Notes under the pieces: generated by a model
What the model was told of the DNA's origin: nothing
The model's database searches: none
What the model saw: only the letters and a program-made list of their open reading frames with translations
Program-made: the position numbers and the translations under genes
Part shown: positions 1-8,839 of the stretch, one piece after another
How the letters are laid out: every line of letters starts with the position of its first letter
Position numbering within the stretch: the first letter of the stretch is position 1
From: Marivita sp.
GTDB lineage: Bacteria > Pseudomonadota > Alphaproteobacteria > Rhodobacterales > Rhodobacteraceae
Length of the DNA stretch: 64,000 bases
Assembly (NCBI RefSeq): GCF_020055675.1
Contig: NZ_JAIPUS010000012.1
Location: 1 to 64,000, forward strand
Direction of reading: 5' to 3'

Positions 1-218
1 CTGATTCCCGGAACGATCGCATAGCCGGTATGGCCGCCCCTGGCACTGTCATACATCACGCGCAGGATCGACGGGTCGGTGCCGATGTCATGCTCGCCGA
101 TGGTCAGTTCGGTCACCGGCACACCTGCCTCGACCATGGCGCGGGCCCGGTAGAAAACATCCCACCCGTCCGATCCGTCGCCGTTGAGCGTGGTGATGCG
201 CTGTGAAAGTGCTGGAAT
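1..218 (-). CDS. Aminotransferase, class I/II (PLP-dependent), N-terminal part
   Basis: The reverse strand carries about 72 residues of an aminotransferase that runs off the left edge. The segments GDGSDGWDVFYRAR, LTIGEHDIGTDPSIL and GGHTGYAIVPGI are the conserved N-terminal arm of aspartate/tyrosine-type fold-I aminotransferases; the catalytic lysine lies outside the window. No ATG, GTG or TTG is well placed. A GGAGG at 224-228 sits five bases upstream of an ATT codon at 216-218, which I use as the start. A TTG at 300-302 in frame is the alternative, but it would leave almost no room for a promoter before the divergent gene at 335. Substrate cannot be judged from this fragment. Confidence 0.75.
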   Translation of the reverse strand, partial: MPALSQRITTLNGDGSDGWDVFYRARAMVEAGVPVTELTIGEHDIGTDPSILRVMYDSARGGHTGYAIVPGI

Positions 219-334
219 GGAGACCTCCGAAACGTCTGCCCCCTTCTGCCCAGTCCTCGGGGCAAGGTCCAGTGCCCGCGCCCCTTGAACCTCTCCGCGC
301 AAGAGGTCACCTTTGGTCTGAGCAGGAGGCCGCA

Positions 335-1246
335 ATGCCGCATGACCACGCGCATCATCACATCGATCCGAAAGCCGGCGATGGCCGCCTGATCGGGGCG
401 GTTGCAGTCAATCTCGGACTGACGGTCGCGCAGATCATCGGCGGCATCCTGTCCGGCTCGCTCGCGCTGATTGCCGACGCGCTGCACAACCTGTCGGACG
501 CGGCGTCGCTGGTCATTGCCCTGATCGCGCGCAGGATCGCCCGCAAGGGGGCCACCGCGACCATGACCTATGGCTATGGACGGGCCGAGGTCGTCGCGGC
601 GCTGGTCAACTACACCACGCTGATCCTGCTGGGGATCTACCTTTGCTACGAAGCGGTGCTGCGGCTTTTCGATCCGCACGCCGTCGATGGCTGGCTCGTG
701 GTGATCATCGCCGGGATCGCGCTGGTGGTGGATCTGGTGACGGCGGCGCTGACCTGGGCGATGGCCAAGGACAGCGTCAACATCCGCGCGGCCTTTCTGC
801 ACAACCTCGCCGATGCGCTGGGATCGGTTGCGGTGATCGTCGCGGGCACGCTGATCCTGCTCTTTGACTGGCAGATCATCGACCCGCTCGTCACCTTCGG
901 GATCGCAGGTTACATCCTGTGGATGTCGTTCTCCGAGATCGGCGGCGTGATCCGCATCCTGATGCTGGGCAGTCCGGCGGGCATCGACACCGACCGCCTG
1001 ATCGAGGACCTGCGGACCGTGGACGGGGTGCAGGATATCCACCACGCCCACCTGTGGCAGATGCAGGAACACGAGCCCGCGCTCGAGGCGCATGTCGTCG
1101 TGGCCCCGGGCCGCTGGAGCGATGCCGACCGGATCAAGGCCGCGCTCAAGGACAGGCTGGCCGGGGCCGGGGTCAGCCATTCGACACTGGAACTGGAATG
1201 CGCGCGCCATGCCTGTACCGATTCCCAGCGCATCGGCCACTCTTGA
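335..1246 (+). CDS. Cation diffusion facilitator (CDF) family transporter
   Basis: A 303-residue inner-membrane divalent metal/proton antiporter of the CzcD/ZitB type, normally exporting Zn, Co or Cd. The N-terminus is histidine rich (HDHAHHH). Helix 2 carries ADALHNLSD and helix 5 carries AAFLHNLADALGS, the paired HNLxD metal-site motifs of the family, followed by a C-terminal cytoplasmic domain (about 205-300) with HLW and HVVV strands. The ATG at 335 follows AGGAGG at 324-329; a longer in-frame extension back to 203 has no family similarity and would cross the promoter of the divergent aminotransferase. Metal specificity is inferred only from the family. Confidence 0.9.
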   Translation: MPHDHAHHHIDPKAGDGRLIGAVAVNLGLTVAQIIGGILSGSLALIADALHNLSDAASLVIALIARRIARKGATATMTYGYGRAEVVAALVNYTTLILLGIYLCYEAVLRLFDPHAVDGWLVVIIAGIALVVDLVTAALTWAMAKDSVNIRAAFLHNLADALGSVAVIVAGTLILLFDWQIIDPLVTFGIAGYILWMSFSEIGGVIRILMLGSPAGIDTDRLIEDLRTVDGVQDIHHAHLWQMQEHEPALEAHVVVAPGRWSDADRIKAALKDRLAGAGVSHSTLELECARHACTDSQRIGHS

Positions 1247-1260
1247 TCGGCCACTCTTGA
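1233..1260. repeat. 14-bp perfect tandem duplication across a stop codon
   Basis: The 14-mer TCGGCCACTCTTGA occurs twice head to tail (1233-1246 and 1247-1260). The first copy ends with the stop codon of the CDF transporter, so the duplication leaves the protein unchanged and places a second copy in the 3' flank. Confidence 0.9.
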
Positions 1261-1416
1261 CGGATCGCCGGGGCGCCGGGTATGTCACACGCATGACCCG
1301 TATCGCAACACCCCTCTGCTGCATCATCCGCTAATCCATCTGGCGGGCCGGTCTTCTATTCCCATATCGAAGTGAAGTTGCTACTCCCGCCGCAATCCGG
1401 CCCGCGAGGAGCATCC

Positions 1417-2862
1417 ATGACCATCCAACTGACCAACACCGCGACGCGCAAGAAAGAGCCGTTCGTCCCGCTCGATCCGGAAAACGTGCGGATGTATGTC
1501 TGCGGGCCCACCGTCTATGACCGCGCGCATCTTGGAAATGCGCGCCCCGTCATCGTGTTCGACGTGCTCTACCGTCTGCTGCGCCATGTCTACGGTGCGG
1601 ATCACGTCACCTATGTCCGCAACTTCACCGATGTGGACGACCGGATCAACGAAACAGCCCAAAAGCGCCGCGCGGCAGGGGCGGATGGAACGCTTGAGGC
1701 GCTGATCCGCGAACGCTCGGACGAGACGATCAGCTGGTATCACGCCGACATGGACGCGCTTGGTGCATTGCGCCCCGATCATGAGCCCCGCGCGACCCAA
1801 TATGTTGACCAGATGATCGCCTTCATCGAAGACCTGATCGCCAAGGGTCACGCCTATGCCGCCGAAGGTCATGCGCTCTTTGCGGTGGATAGCTGGCCCG
1901 AAGGTTATGGCAAACTGTCCGGCCGGTCGGTGGACGACATGATCGCCGGTGCGCGGGTCGAGGTGGCCCCCTACAAGCGCAATCCGATGGATTTTGTGCT
2001 TTGGAAACCGTCGACCGATGATCTGCCCGGATGGGACAGCCCGTGGGGCCGCGGCCGCCCCGGCTGGCACATCGAATGCTCTGCCATGGCGCATGAGTTG
2101 TTGGGCGAAACGTTTGACATCCACGGCGGCGGCAACGACCTGATGTTCCCGCACCACGAGAACGAGATCGCTCAGTCGAAATGCGCGGGCCACGGTTTTG
2201 CCCGGTACTGGCTGCACAACGAGATGTTGCAGGTCGAGGGCAAGAAGATGTCCAAGTCGCTGGGCAACTTCTTTACCGTGCGGGATTTGCTGGACCAAGG
2301 CGTGCCGGGCGAGGTGATCCGGTTCGTGTTCCTGTCGACGCATTATCGCAAGCCGATGGATTGGACGGCGGAGAAGGCTGAGCAAGCGAAGAAAACTTTG
2401 CGGCGTTGGCGCCAACTTGTGAAGGATGTCGAGCCGAGCTCTCCCGCAAAGGATGTTGTCGATTTTCTGAGCGACGATTTGAATTCTGCTGGTTCGATAA
2501 ATTTCCTCCGAAACATTGGGCAGGTCTTGTTCCAAAAATCTGGAAGTTGGACCCCTTCATGTGAAACGCTTGGTGATCCCGAATGGTGCAAGTTGGCACG
2601 AGAATTCAAGGCATCAGCGCAGATGATGGGTCTGCTGACCGACAATCTCGGCGGCTGGGACAGCTTATCTGTTGATCTCGCGCCCTATGCGGAGCGGCTC
2701 GCCTCCCTGCGTGAAATGGCGATGCAGACGAAGAATTTTGTAGCCCTTGACGCGATGAAAACTGCTTTGACAGAGGCTGGGGTCGAGGTGCGTATGTCCA
2801 AAACCGGGGTGGAACTGGTTCCCGGTTCGGGGTTTGATCCGTCTAAGCTGGAGGGCGTTTAA
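1417..2862 (+). CDS. cysS: Cysteine--tRNA ligase
   Basis: A 481-residue class I aminoacyl-tRNA synthetase that charges tRNA-Cys in the cytoplasm. The zinc-ligand cysteine and HIGH-type signature ([13 protein letters not shown], residues 29-41) and the KMSKS loop (277-281) are intact, as are HIECSAMA and [15 protein letters not shown]. The ATG at 1417 follows GAGGAG. Oddity: from about nucleotide 2390 to 2640 the base composition is visibly more AT rich than the rest of the gene, and residues about 325-410 (an anticodon-binding region with the segment [19 protein letters not shown]) do not look like the usual Rhodobacterales sequence, which resumes near [11 protein letters not shown]. Confidence 0.97.
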   Translation: MTIQLTNTATRKKEPFVPLDPENVRMYVCGPTVYDRAHLGNARPVIVFDVLYRLLRHVYGADHVTYVRNFTDVDDRINETAQKRRAAGADGTLEALIRERSDETISWYHADMDALGALRPDHEPRATQYVDQMIAFIEDLIAKGHAYAAEGHALFAVDSWPEGYGKLSGRSVDDMIAGARVEVAPYKRNPMDFVLWKPSTDDLPGWDSPWGRGRPGWHIECSAMAHELLGETFDIHGGGNDLMFPHHENEIAQSKCAGHGFARYWLHNEMLQVEGKKMSKSLGNFFTVRDLLDQGVPGEVIRFVFLSTHYRKPMDWTAEKAEQAKKTLRRWRQLVKDVEPSSPAKDVVDFLSDDLNSAGSINFLRNIGQVLFQKSGSWTPSCETLGDPEWCKLAREFKASAQMMGLLTDNLGGWDSLSVDLAPYAERLASLREMAMQTKNFVALDAMKTALTEAGVEVRMSKTGVELVPGSGFDPSKLEGV

Positions 2863-2885
2863 TGGCCCACTGTGTCAACGCTTCA

Positions 2886-2972
2886 GCCCGGCGGTACGCC
2901 GGGCAGCCCCCGACCGCCCCGTTTTGCCGAAGGCAAACCTTTGGTTTGAAGGGCGGGGGCTTCTCCCCCGCC
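2886..2972. repeat. Intergenic cluster of short perfect hairpins (REP-like)
   Basis: Between cysS and cimA lie several adjacent inverted repeats: GCCCGGCG/CGCCGGGC with a GTA loop (2886-2904), TTTGCC/GGCAAA with a GAA loop (2923-2937), AAACC/GGTTT (2935-2947) and GGCGGGGG/CCCCCGCC (2952-2972). None is followed by a T run. The arrangement resembles the cluster at 52026-52099 in style (GAA loops, G5/C5 stems) although the sequences differ. They could act as transcription attenuators or mRNA stabilisers; the role is inference. Confidence 0.7.
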
Positions 2973-3046
2973 TGCGGCCCGGTGCTGCCCTTTGAACTTT
3001 GCGTCCACGCAGGGTCGGGCGCGGCCCTCACCACAAAGGCCACCAA

Positions 3047-4675
3047 ATGACCAAAACCCGCCTGACCCTTTACGACACCACACTGCGCGACGGGCAGCAG
3101 ACCCAGGGCGTGCAATTCTCGACGCCCGAGAAACTCCGCATTGTCGAGGCGCTCGACGCGCTTGGCATCGACTATATCGAAGGCGGCTGGCCGGGGGCGA
3201 ACCCCACCGACAGCGCGTTCTTCGAAGAGGTCGGCCACACCAAAGCCACCGTAACCGCCTTTGGCATGACCAAACGCGCCGGACGCTCTGCCGAAAATGA
3301 CGATGTGCTGGCCGCCGTCATGAACGCCGGCACCAGCTCGGTTTGTCTCGTCGGCAAGACGCATGATTTCCACGTCACCGCCGCGCTTGGCATCACGCTT
3401 GATGAAAACACCGAGAACATCCGCGCCTCGGTGGCGCATATCGTGGCGCAGGGCCGTGAGGCGCTGTTCGATGCCGAGCATTTCTTCGATGGATACAAGG
3501 CCAACCCCGACTACGCGTTGGCAGCCCTGCACGCCGCCCATGACGCGGGCGCGCGCTGGGTCGTGTTATGTGACACCAATGGCGGCACGCTCCCCGACGA
3601 GGTATCGAGGATCACTCAAGCGGTGATCGCCTCGGGTATTCCGGGCGACCATCTGGGGATCCACACCCATAATGACACCGAAATGGCTGTTGCGGGCACC
3701 CTTGCCGCCGTCGATGCGGGCGTGCGGCAAATCCAGGGCACGTTGAACGGGCTGGGCGAACGCAGCGGCAATGCCAACCTGACGGCGCTTATCCCGACGC
3801 TGCTGCTCAAGGAACCTTACGCAAGCACCTATGACACCGGTGTGACGCTGGAGGCGCTGGCGGGGATGACCCGAATCAGCCGGATGCTCGATGAAATCCT
3901 GAACCGCGTGCCGCTGAAACAGGCGGCCTATGTCGGATCATCGGCCTTTGCCCACAAGGCCGGGCTGCACGCCAGCGCGATCCTCAAGAACCCGACCACC
4001 TACGAACATATCGACCCGGCCACCGTCGGGAACCGCCGGGTCGTCCCGATGTCGAACCAGGCGGGCCAGTCGAACCTGCGTCGCCGGCTGGCCGAGGCGG
4101 GGATCGAGGTGCCGGACAAGGACCCGGCGATGGCGCGTATCCTCGACCGGATCAAGGCGCGCGAATCCGAAGGCTATTCCTACGACACCGCGCAGGCGAG
4201 TTTCGAGCTGATCGCCCGCGACGAGCTGGGCCAATTGCCCGACTTCTTCGAGGTCAAGCGCTACCGCGTCACGGTCGAGCGGCGCAAGAACAAGTACAAC
4301 CAGATGATCTCGCATTCCGAGGCGGTGGTCGTGGTCAAGGTGGACGGCGAGAAAAAGCTGTCGGTCAGCGAATCCATGGACGAGGCAGGTAACGACCGGG
4401 GTCCGGTCAACGCGCTGTCCAAGGCGCTGTCCAAGGATTTGGGACGCTACCAGAACATCATCGACGAACTGCGGCTGGTCGATTTCAAGGTGCGGATCAC
4501 GCAAGGCGGGACCGAGGCCGTGACCCGCGTCATCATCGACAGCGAGGACGGCAGGGGCCGGCGCTGGTCCACGGTCGGTGTCAGCGCGAATATCATCGAC
4601 GCCAGCTTCGAGGCGTTGCTGGACGCGGTACGCTGGAAACTTGTGCGTGACGTTGGGCTATTGGACTCCGCATGA
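3047..4675 (+). CDS. cimA: (R)-citramalate synthase
   Basis: A 542-residue enzyme condensing pyruvate with acetyl-CoA to citramalate, the first step of the threonine-independent isoleucine route. The N-terminal TIM barrel carries LYDTTLRDGQQTQGV (divalent metal and catalytic Arg-Asp), GGWPGANP, CDTNGG and the HTHNDTE metal ligands; a middle region has AFAHKAGLHASA; the C-terminal LeuA-dimer regulatory domain (about 415-535) points to end-product feedback by isoleucine. Length and the GWPGANPTD segment fit CimA better than 2-isopropylmalate or homocitrate synthase. Its stop overlaps the next start as ATGA. Confidence 0.93.
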   Translation: MTKTRLTLYDTTLRDGQQTQGVQFSTPEKLRIVEALDALGIDYIEGGWPGANPTDSAFFEEVGHTKATVTAFGMTKRAGRSAENDDVLAAVMNAGTSSVCLVGKTHDFHVTAALGITLDENTENIRASVAHIVAQGREALFDAEHFFDGYKANPDYALAALHAAHDAGARWVVLCDTNGGTLPDEVSRITQAVIASGIPGDHLGIHTHNDTEMAVAGTLAAVDAGVRQIQGTLNGLGERSGNANLTALIPTLLLKEPYASTYDTGVTLEALAGMTRISRMLDEILNRVPLKQAAYVGSSAFAHKAGLHASAILKNPTTYEHIDPATVGNRRVVPMSNQAGQSNLRRRLAEAGIEVPDKDPAMARILDRIKARESEGYSYDTAQASFELIARDELGQLPDFFEVKRYRVTVERRKNKYNQMISHSEAVVVVKVDGEKKLSVSESMDEAGNDRGPVNALSKALSKDLGRYQNIIDELRLVDFKVRITQGGTEAVTRVIIDSEDGRGRRWSTVGVSANIIDASFEALLDAVRWKLVRDVGLLDSA

Positions 4676-5448
4676 GATTTGACTCCGATCTGACCGCCTG
4701 CGCGCAGCTTGTCGAACGGGGTGATCGTGATCGATTTGCCGCGGCAATGGCCGCGCCCGTGGATGCCCGGAAGGTTTTGTTCCCGATCTATGCGTTCAAC
4801 ATCGAAGTGTCCCGCGCGCCTTGGGTGACCCAGGAGCCGATGATCGCCGAGATGCGGTTGCAATGGTGGACCGACGCCCTGGAAGAAATCGCCACCGGCG
4901 GAGGTGTTCGCCGGCACGAGGTTGTTTCGTCTTTATCCCATGTGCTCGATGCCGCCGGGGCGCGGATGTTGCAGCGGGTGGTGACGGCGCGACTTTGGGA
5001 TGTCTATCGCGATCCCTTCGAAGATCAGGCCGCATTTTCACGATATATCGAAGACACCTCGGCGACGCTGATGCTGGCCGCATCCACGGCGCTGAGCGAC
5101 GCGGCACCACCGGCGTTGACGGACCTGGGATATGCGGCGGGGCTCGCGCAGTTCCTGCGCGCCGTCCCCGAACTGGAGACGCTTGGACGCCGGCCCCTGG
5201 TGGACGGTCGCCCGGAGGCCGTCCGCGAACTGGCCCGCGACGGCCTGGATCGACTGTGGCGCGCGCGCAAGGCGCGGGGCAGGGTCCCGGATCGGGCGCG
5301 TGCGGTGGCGCTTGCCGCATGGCAGGCAGAGCCGATCCTGAAACAGGCCGTGGCCGATCCGCGCCGCGTGGCGGATGGGACGCTCGGACTGTCCGAAGCG
5401 CGGCGGAAAGCGCGGTTGATGTGGGTCGCGGCGACCGGCCGCTGGTAG
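4672..5448 (+). CDS. Squalene/phytoene synthase-like protein, probably non-catalytic
   Basis: A 258-residue all-alpha protein of the trans-isoprenyl diphosphate synthase head-to-head family, translationally coupled to cimA (ATGA at 4672). It keeps the fold landmarks YAFNIEVSRAP, LQWWTDALEEI and YIEDTSATLMLAA but I do not see the two Asp-rich DxxxD motifs that bind the diphosphates: the second position, usually QLTNILRDxxED, reads GLAQFLRAVPELETLG. That pattern matches the NDUFAF6-like branch, whose mitochondrial member assists respiratory complex I assembly. I infer an assembly or lipid-binding role rather than carotenoid or hopanoid synthesis; no isoprenoid genes lie nearby. Confidence 0.75.
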   Translation: MRFDSDLTACAQLVERGDRDRFAAAMAAPVDARKVLFPIYAFNIEVSRAPWVTQEPMIAEMRLQWWTDALEEIATGGGVRRHEVVSSLSHVLDAAGARMLQRVVTARLWDVYRDPFEDQAAFSRYIEDTSATLMLAASTALSDAAPPALTDLGYAAGLAQFLRAVPELETLGRRPLVDGRPEAVRELARDGLDRLWRARKARGRVPDRARAVALAAWQAEPILKQAVADPRRVADGTLGLSEARRKARLMWVAATGRW

Positions 5449-5452
5449 CGGC

Positions 5453-6691
5453 TCAGGCGGCGTCTTCCTGCGGGTGCAGCATCAGCCAGATCAGCGCGCC
5501 ACCCGCCAGCATCAGGAAGGGCGCCATGGCCATGTTCACCGCACTCCAGCCTTCGGCGGGCGTGCCGCCCGAACAATTGAGCAAGCCGCCAGACGCCAGC
5601 GAGGCCAGCGTCACGCCACCGAAGACCAGAACATCGTTCATACCCTGCACCCGGCCGCGCTCGTGCGGTTCGTGTGCGGCGGTGAGCATGGCGGTGGCGC
5701 CGATGAACCCGAAATTCCAGCCGAAGCCCAACAGGATCAGGGCGACGTAGAAATTCGCGATATCGACGCCTTGCAGGGCCACAGCACCCGCCGCGGCCAG
5801 GATCACGAGGCCGGTTGCGACGATCTTTTCGACGCCGAAGCGCACGATCAGGTGCCCGGTGAAGAACGAGGGCGCGAACATCGCCAGCACGTGGGCCGAC
5901 ACGATGTCGGCGGCGTTCCCGGCAGAGTACCCGCAGCCGACAACGGCCAGCGGAGTCGAGGTCATCACGAGGTTCATCAGCGCATAGGTGACCATGGCGC
6001 AGATGATGGCCACCGCGATGCGCGGAGTTTTCAGCAATTCCAGCCGCGTGCGGCCCTTGGGGTCATCTGCATGCGGGGCTTTCGGCTTTGGGATGTCGAT
6101 GAACAGGAACAGCGCGGAACCCACGATGTTCAGCACGATCACAGCGACATAGGTGCCGAGGAACGGCACGACATAGGTATCTGCGGTCGCCTTGACCAAT
6201 TGCGGCCCGATGACGGCGGCGGCCAGCCCGCCTGCCATGACATAGGAAATCGCTTTGGGCCGGAACGCGTCCGTCGCTGTATCTGCGGCGGCAAACCGGT
6301 AAAACCCTTGCGCGGACATGTAGATGCCGGTCAGGAAGCTGCCCAGCAGGAAAACCGGGAAGGATGCGGTATAAAGCCCGTAGGCCCCGATCATCCCGCC
6401 CAGAGCGCCCCCGATGGCGCCCACAGTGAACCCGGCGCGACGGCCGTATTTCTGCATGAAGGACGAGATCGGAGTGGCCGTCACCATAGAGCCAAGCACG
6501 ATGAGCGAGATCGGCAGCGTCGCGAAACATACGTTGGAGGCCAGGGATTGCCCTGCCAGCCCGCCAACCGTGAACAGCATCGGCATCTGCGCCCCGAGGA
6601 TCGCTTGCGCCAATACAAGCACCACAACGTTGCGCTTGGCGCGACGGTTTTGTGTGGCATCGTCCGGGGCGGCATGGTCAAGTAATGTCAT
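5453..6691 (-). CDS. MFS transporter
   Basis: A 412-residue major facilitator with about twelve hydrophobic helices. The cytoplasmic loop 2-3 segment FMQKYGRRAGFTVGA is the MFS signature region and the centre has a charged loop (PKAPHADDPKGRTRLELL) separating the two six-helix bundles. The ATG at 689-691 of the 6.6-kb block (nucleotide 6691) is chosen because upstream codons are not conserved-looking and the only earlier in-frame start is a TTG at 6727 with no ribosome site. It converges on the preceding gene and diverges from cobK. Substrate is unknown. Confidence 0.88.
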   Translation of the reverse strand: MTLLDHAAPDDATQNRRAKRNVVVLVLAQAILGAQMPMLFTVGGLAGQSLASNVCFATLPISLIVLGSMVTATPISSFMQKYGRRAGFTVGAIGGALGGMIGAYGLYTASFPVFLLGSFLTGIYMSAQGFYRFAAADTATDAFRPKAISYVMAGGLAAAVIGPQLVKATADTYVVPFLGTYVAVIVLNIVGSALFLFIDIPKPKAPHADDPKGRTRLELLKTPRIAVAIICAMVTYALMNLVMTSTPLAVVGCGYSAGNAADIVSAHVLAMFAPSFFTGHLIVRFGVEKIVATGLVILAAAGAVALQGVDIANFYVALILLGFGWNFGFIGATAMLTAAHEPHERGRVQGMNDVLVFGGVTLASLASGGLLNCSGGTPAEGWSAVNMAMAPFLMLAGGALIWLMLHPQEDAA

Positions 6692-6780
6692 GCGTGCAGC
6701 CCTAGGCTTAAATTCAGAATCCTGCAAGTTTGACCTTGGCAGCGTGGCGCTTTGCCTCGTGGCGGAGCAGGGGTCAGTGG

Positions 6781-7521
6781 ATGGCTGACGTAGCCGGACC
6801 AGAGCATCGCGGTGATGGGCGGGTTGCCATTATCGGGGGGTCTGCAGAAGCGCAGGAACTGGCATTGCGGCTTGGCCGTGACACGCGGCTCTGGCAGTCC
6901 GCACGCAATCGTCGTTCCGGGCAGGGGGTGTCCCGGTCGATCAACCTGCGGTCGATGGCCGCAGGTGCGTCAGCCTTGGTGATCGCGCCGCATCCCTGTG
7001 ATCTGGACAGCCTGCGGCTCGGGCTTCGATTGGCAGAAGAGACGGGCCTGCCTCATGTCACGCTGGCACGCCGGGAATGGCAGGCCGACCGGCGTGACAG
7101 GTGGATCACGGTCCGCTCGGTGCAGCAGGCTGCGGAAGTGATCGCGCCAGCCACGCGGGTTCTTGTCACATTGGGGCGTCCGGCCCTAGGGCAGCTTCGG
7201 GCGCTGCGACAGGCGCATCTTCTGGTGCGGCAGCTGACCCGGCATGACGATCCGTTCCCGATGAGACACGGCCGGTATCTGCATGGCGACGCGCCGTTTT
7301 CGGTTCCGGACGAAGTCGCTATGATGCGCAGGGTCCGGATTGACACGGTGCTGACGTGCAATGCAGGCGGGACGGGCGGCTGGCCGAAGGTCGCGGCGGC
7401 CCGGCGATTGGGAATGCCCGTCGTGATGGTTGCGCGGCCGCGGATCACCAGTGGCCCGGTTGTGCGGTCGGTTGCGGCCGCGATTCAATGGTTGGAGGCA
7501 AGGACGTGGTTGGACGCCTGA
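6781..7521 (+). CDS. cobK: Precorrin-6A reductase CobK/CbiJ
   Basis: A 246-residue NADPH-dependent reductase of the cobalamin corrin-ring pathway, converting precorrin-6A to dihydroprecorrin-6. It has the Rossmann start VAIIGGSAEAQELALRL, the internal LVTLGRPALGQL and the C-terminal TCNAGGTGGWPKVAAARRLGMPVVMVARP typical of the family, where the last block contacts the corrin. Start ATG at 6781 follows a purine-rich GGAGCAGGGG. Other cob genes are not nearby, which is common for cobK in this group. It overlaps the glycosylase start by 16 bases. Confidence 0.85.
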   Translation: MADVAGPEHRGDGRVAIIGGSAEAQELALRLGRDTRLWQSARNRRSGQGVSRSINLRSMAAGASALVIAPHPCDLDSLRLGLRLAEETGLPHVTLARREWQADRRDRWITVRSVQQAAEVIAPATRVLVTLGRPALGQLRALRQAHLLVRQLTRHDDPFPMRHGRYLHGDAPFSVPDEVAMMRRVRIDTVLTCNAGGTGGWPKVAAARRLGMPVVMVARPRITSGPVVRSVAAAIQWLEARTWLDA

Positions 7522-8135
7522 TCGAAACCGAGGCCTGCGTGGCCGAAGGCGCGGAGTGGCTGGCCCGGAATGAGCCGCGGTTCGCGTGGGCGCTCGAACA
7601 GACAGGGCCTCTTCCGCTGCGCCGCCGCCCTGACGGATTTGCCCAGCTCTTGAGCGCGATTGTCAGCCAGCAGGTCAGCGTTGCTTCGGCGCGCGCGATC
7701 TGGGGCAAGCTGGAGGCGGCGGGCGCAGTGACGCCGGAGGCGGTCTTGCGCCTTGATCAGGACGGGTTGCGCGACCTTGGGCTAAGCCGGCAAAAGGCCC
7801 GGTATGCCTGCGCGTTGGCCGATGCCGGGATAGATTATGACGCGCTGCGCACGGCCCCGGATGATGCCGTGGTCAAGACATTGACAAAAGTGACCGGGAT
7901 CGGCGTCTGGACAGCTGAAATCTACGCCATGTTCTCGCTCGGGCGTGCGGATGTTTTCGCACCGGGCGATCTGGCCTTGCAGGAAAGCGCGCGGATGCTG
8001 TTCGATCTGCCCGAGCGTCCGAAGGAAAAGCCGCTGCGAACGATGGCCGAGGCCTGGAGTCCCTGGAGATCGGTTGCGGCACGGGCGCTCTGGGCCTACT
8101 ACCATGTCGCAAAGGACCGAGAGGGGATCGCATGA
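7506..8135 (+). CDS. DNA-3-methyladenine glycosylase II (AlkA family)
   Basis: A 209-residue helix-hairpin-helix-GPD base-excision glycosylase that removes alkylated purines. The region LLSAIVSQQVSVASA, the hairpin LTKVTGIGVWTAEIY and the motif APGDLALQ (catalytic Asp in GD) are present; no C-terminal 4Fe-4S cysteines, so it belongs to the AlkA rather than the EndoIII/MutY branch. Start: GTG at 7506 sits seven bases after GGAGG (7494-7498) and overlaps the end of cobK; an ATG at 7488 in frame is possible but lacks a ribosome site. The downstream esterase overlaps as ATGA. Confidence 0.88.
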   Translation: MVGRLIETEACVAEGAEWLARNEPRFAWALEQTGPLPLRRRPDGFAQLLSAIVSQQVSVASARAIWGKLEAAGAVTPEAVLRLDQDGLRDLGLSRQKARYACALADAGIDYDALRTAPDDAVVKTLTKVTGIGVWTAEIYAMFSLGRADVFAPGDLALQESARMLFDLPERPKEKPLRTMAEAWSPWRSVAARALWAYYHVAKDREGIA

Positions 8136-8797
8136 CACGGGTGTTGAACGCAGGCCGCAAGGAACCGGTATCGGGCGAGACCCGCTCTGTCGTGGTGTTC
8201 CTGCACGGCTATGGTGCGAATGGGGCCGACCTGCTGGGGCTGGCCGATCCGCTGGGCGAACATCTGCCGGACACGCTGTTCGTGGCGCCCGATGCGCCCG
8301 AGGCCTGTGCCGGCGCACCGCTTGGCTTCCAGTGGTTCCCGATCCCGTGGATCGATGGATCGTCCGAAGAGGAATCAATGGCGGGCATGTCCCGCGCGGT
8401 TGATGACCTCAACGCCTTTCTGGACGCGCTGATGGTGGACGAGGATGTGCTGCCGGAACAGGTGGTCCTGTTCGGATTCAGCCAGGGAACGATGATGGGG
8501 CTCCACGTGGCGCCGCGCCGCGAGGACCCGGTGGCGGGCATGGTTGGCTTCTCGGGCCGACTGCTTGCGCCGGATTTGCTGGTCGACGAGGTGACCAGCC
8601 GCTTCCCGATCCTGCTGGTCCATGGGGATCAGGACGACGTGGTCCCGCCGCAATCCTTGCCTGACGCGGCGGAGGCGTTGCAGAATGCGGGCTGGGAAGA
8701 TGTGTTTGCGCATATCATGAAGGGCACCGCGCACGGCATCGCGCCGGACGGCCTGTCCGTTGCGCTTGCGTTCATGCGAGACAAATGCAGCCTTTAG
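8132..8797 (+). CDS. Phospholipase/carboxylesterase (YpfH-like serine esterase)
   Basis: A 221-residue alpha/beta hydrolase of the acyl-protein-thioesterase/carboxylesterase family. The oxyanion loop FLHGYGANG, nucleophile elbow GFSQG (Ser), LLVHGDQDDVVPP (Asp) and GTAHGIAPDGL (His) give a complete catalytic triad. No signal peptide, so cytoplasmic. It overlaps the glycosylase gene as ATGA, so the two are probably co-translated, though the physiological ester is unknown. Confidence 0.88.
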   Translation: MTRVLNAGRKEPVSGETRSVVVFLHGYGANGADLLGLADPLGEHLPDTLFVAPDAPEACAGAPLGFQWFPIPWIDGSSEEESMAGMSRAVDDLNAFLDALMVDEDVLPEQVVLFGFSQGTMMGLHVAPRREDPVAGMVGFSGRLLAPDLLVDEVTSRFPILLVHGDQDDVVPPQSLPDAAEALQNAGWEDVFAHIMKGTAHGIAPDGLSVALAFMRDKCSL

Positions 8798-8839
8798 AGT
8801 ATCCGTCTTCATCAGGACGGGCGGTCGATTGGGCATGCG

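Noticed and set aside
113-1327. 404-codon reverse frame over the CDF transporter
   Set aside because: Shadow; the true reverse-strand gene in the first 218 bases uses a different frame.
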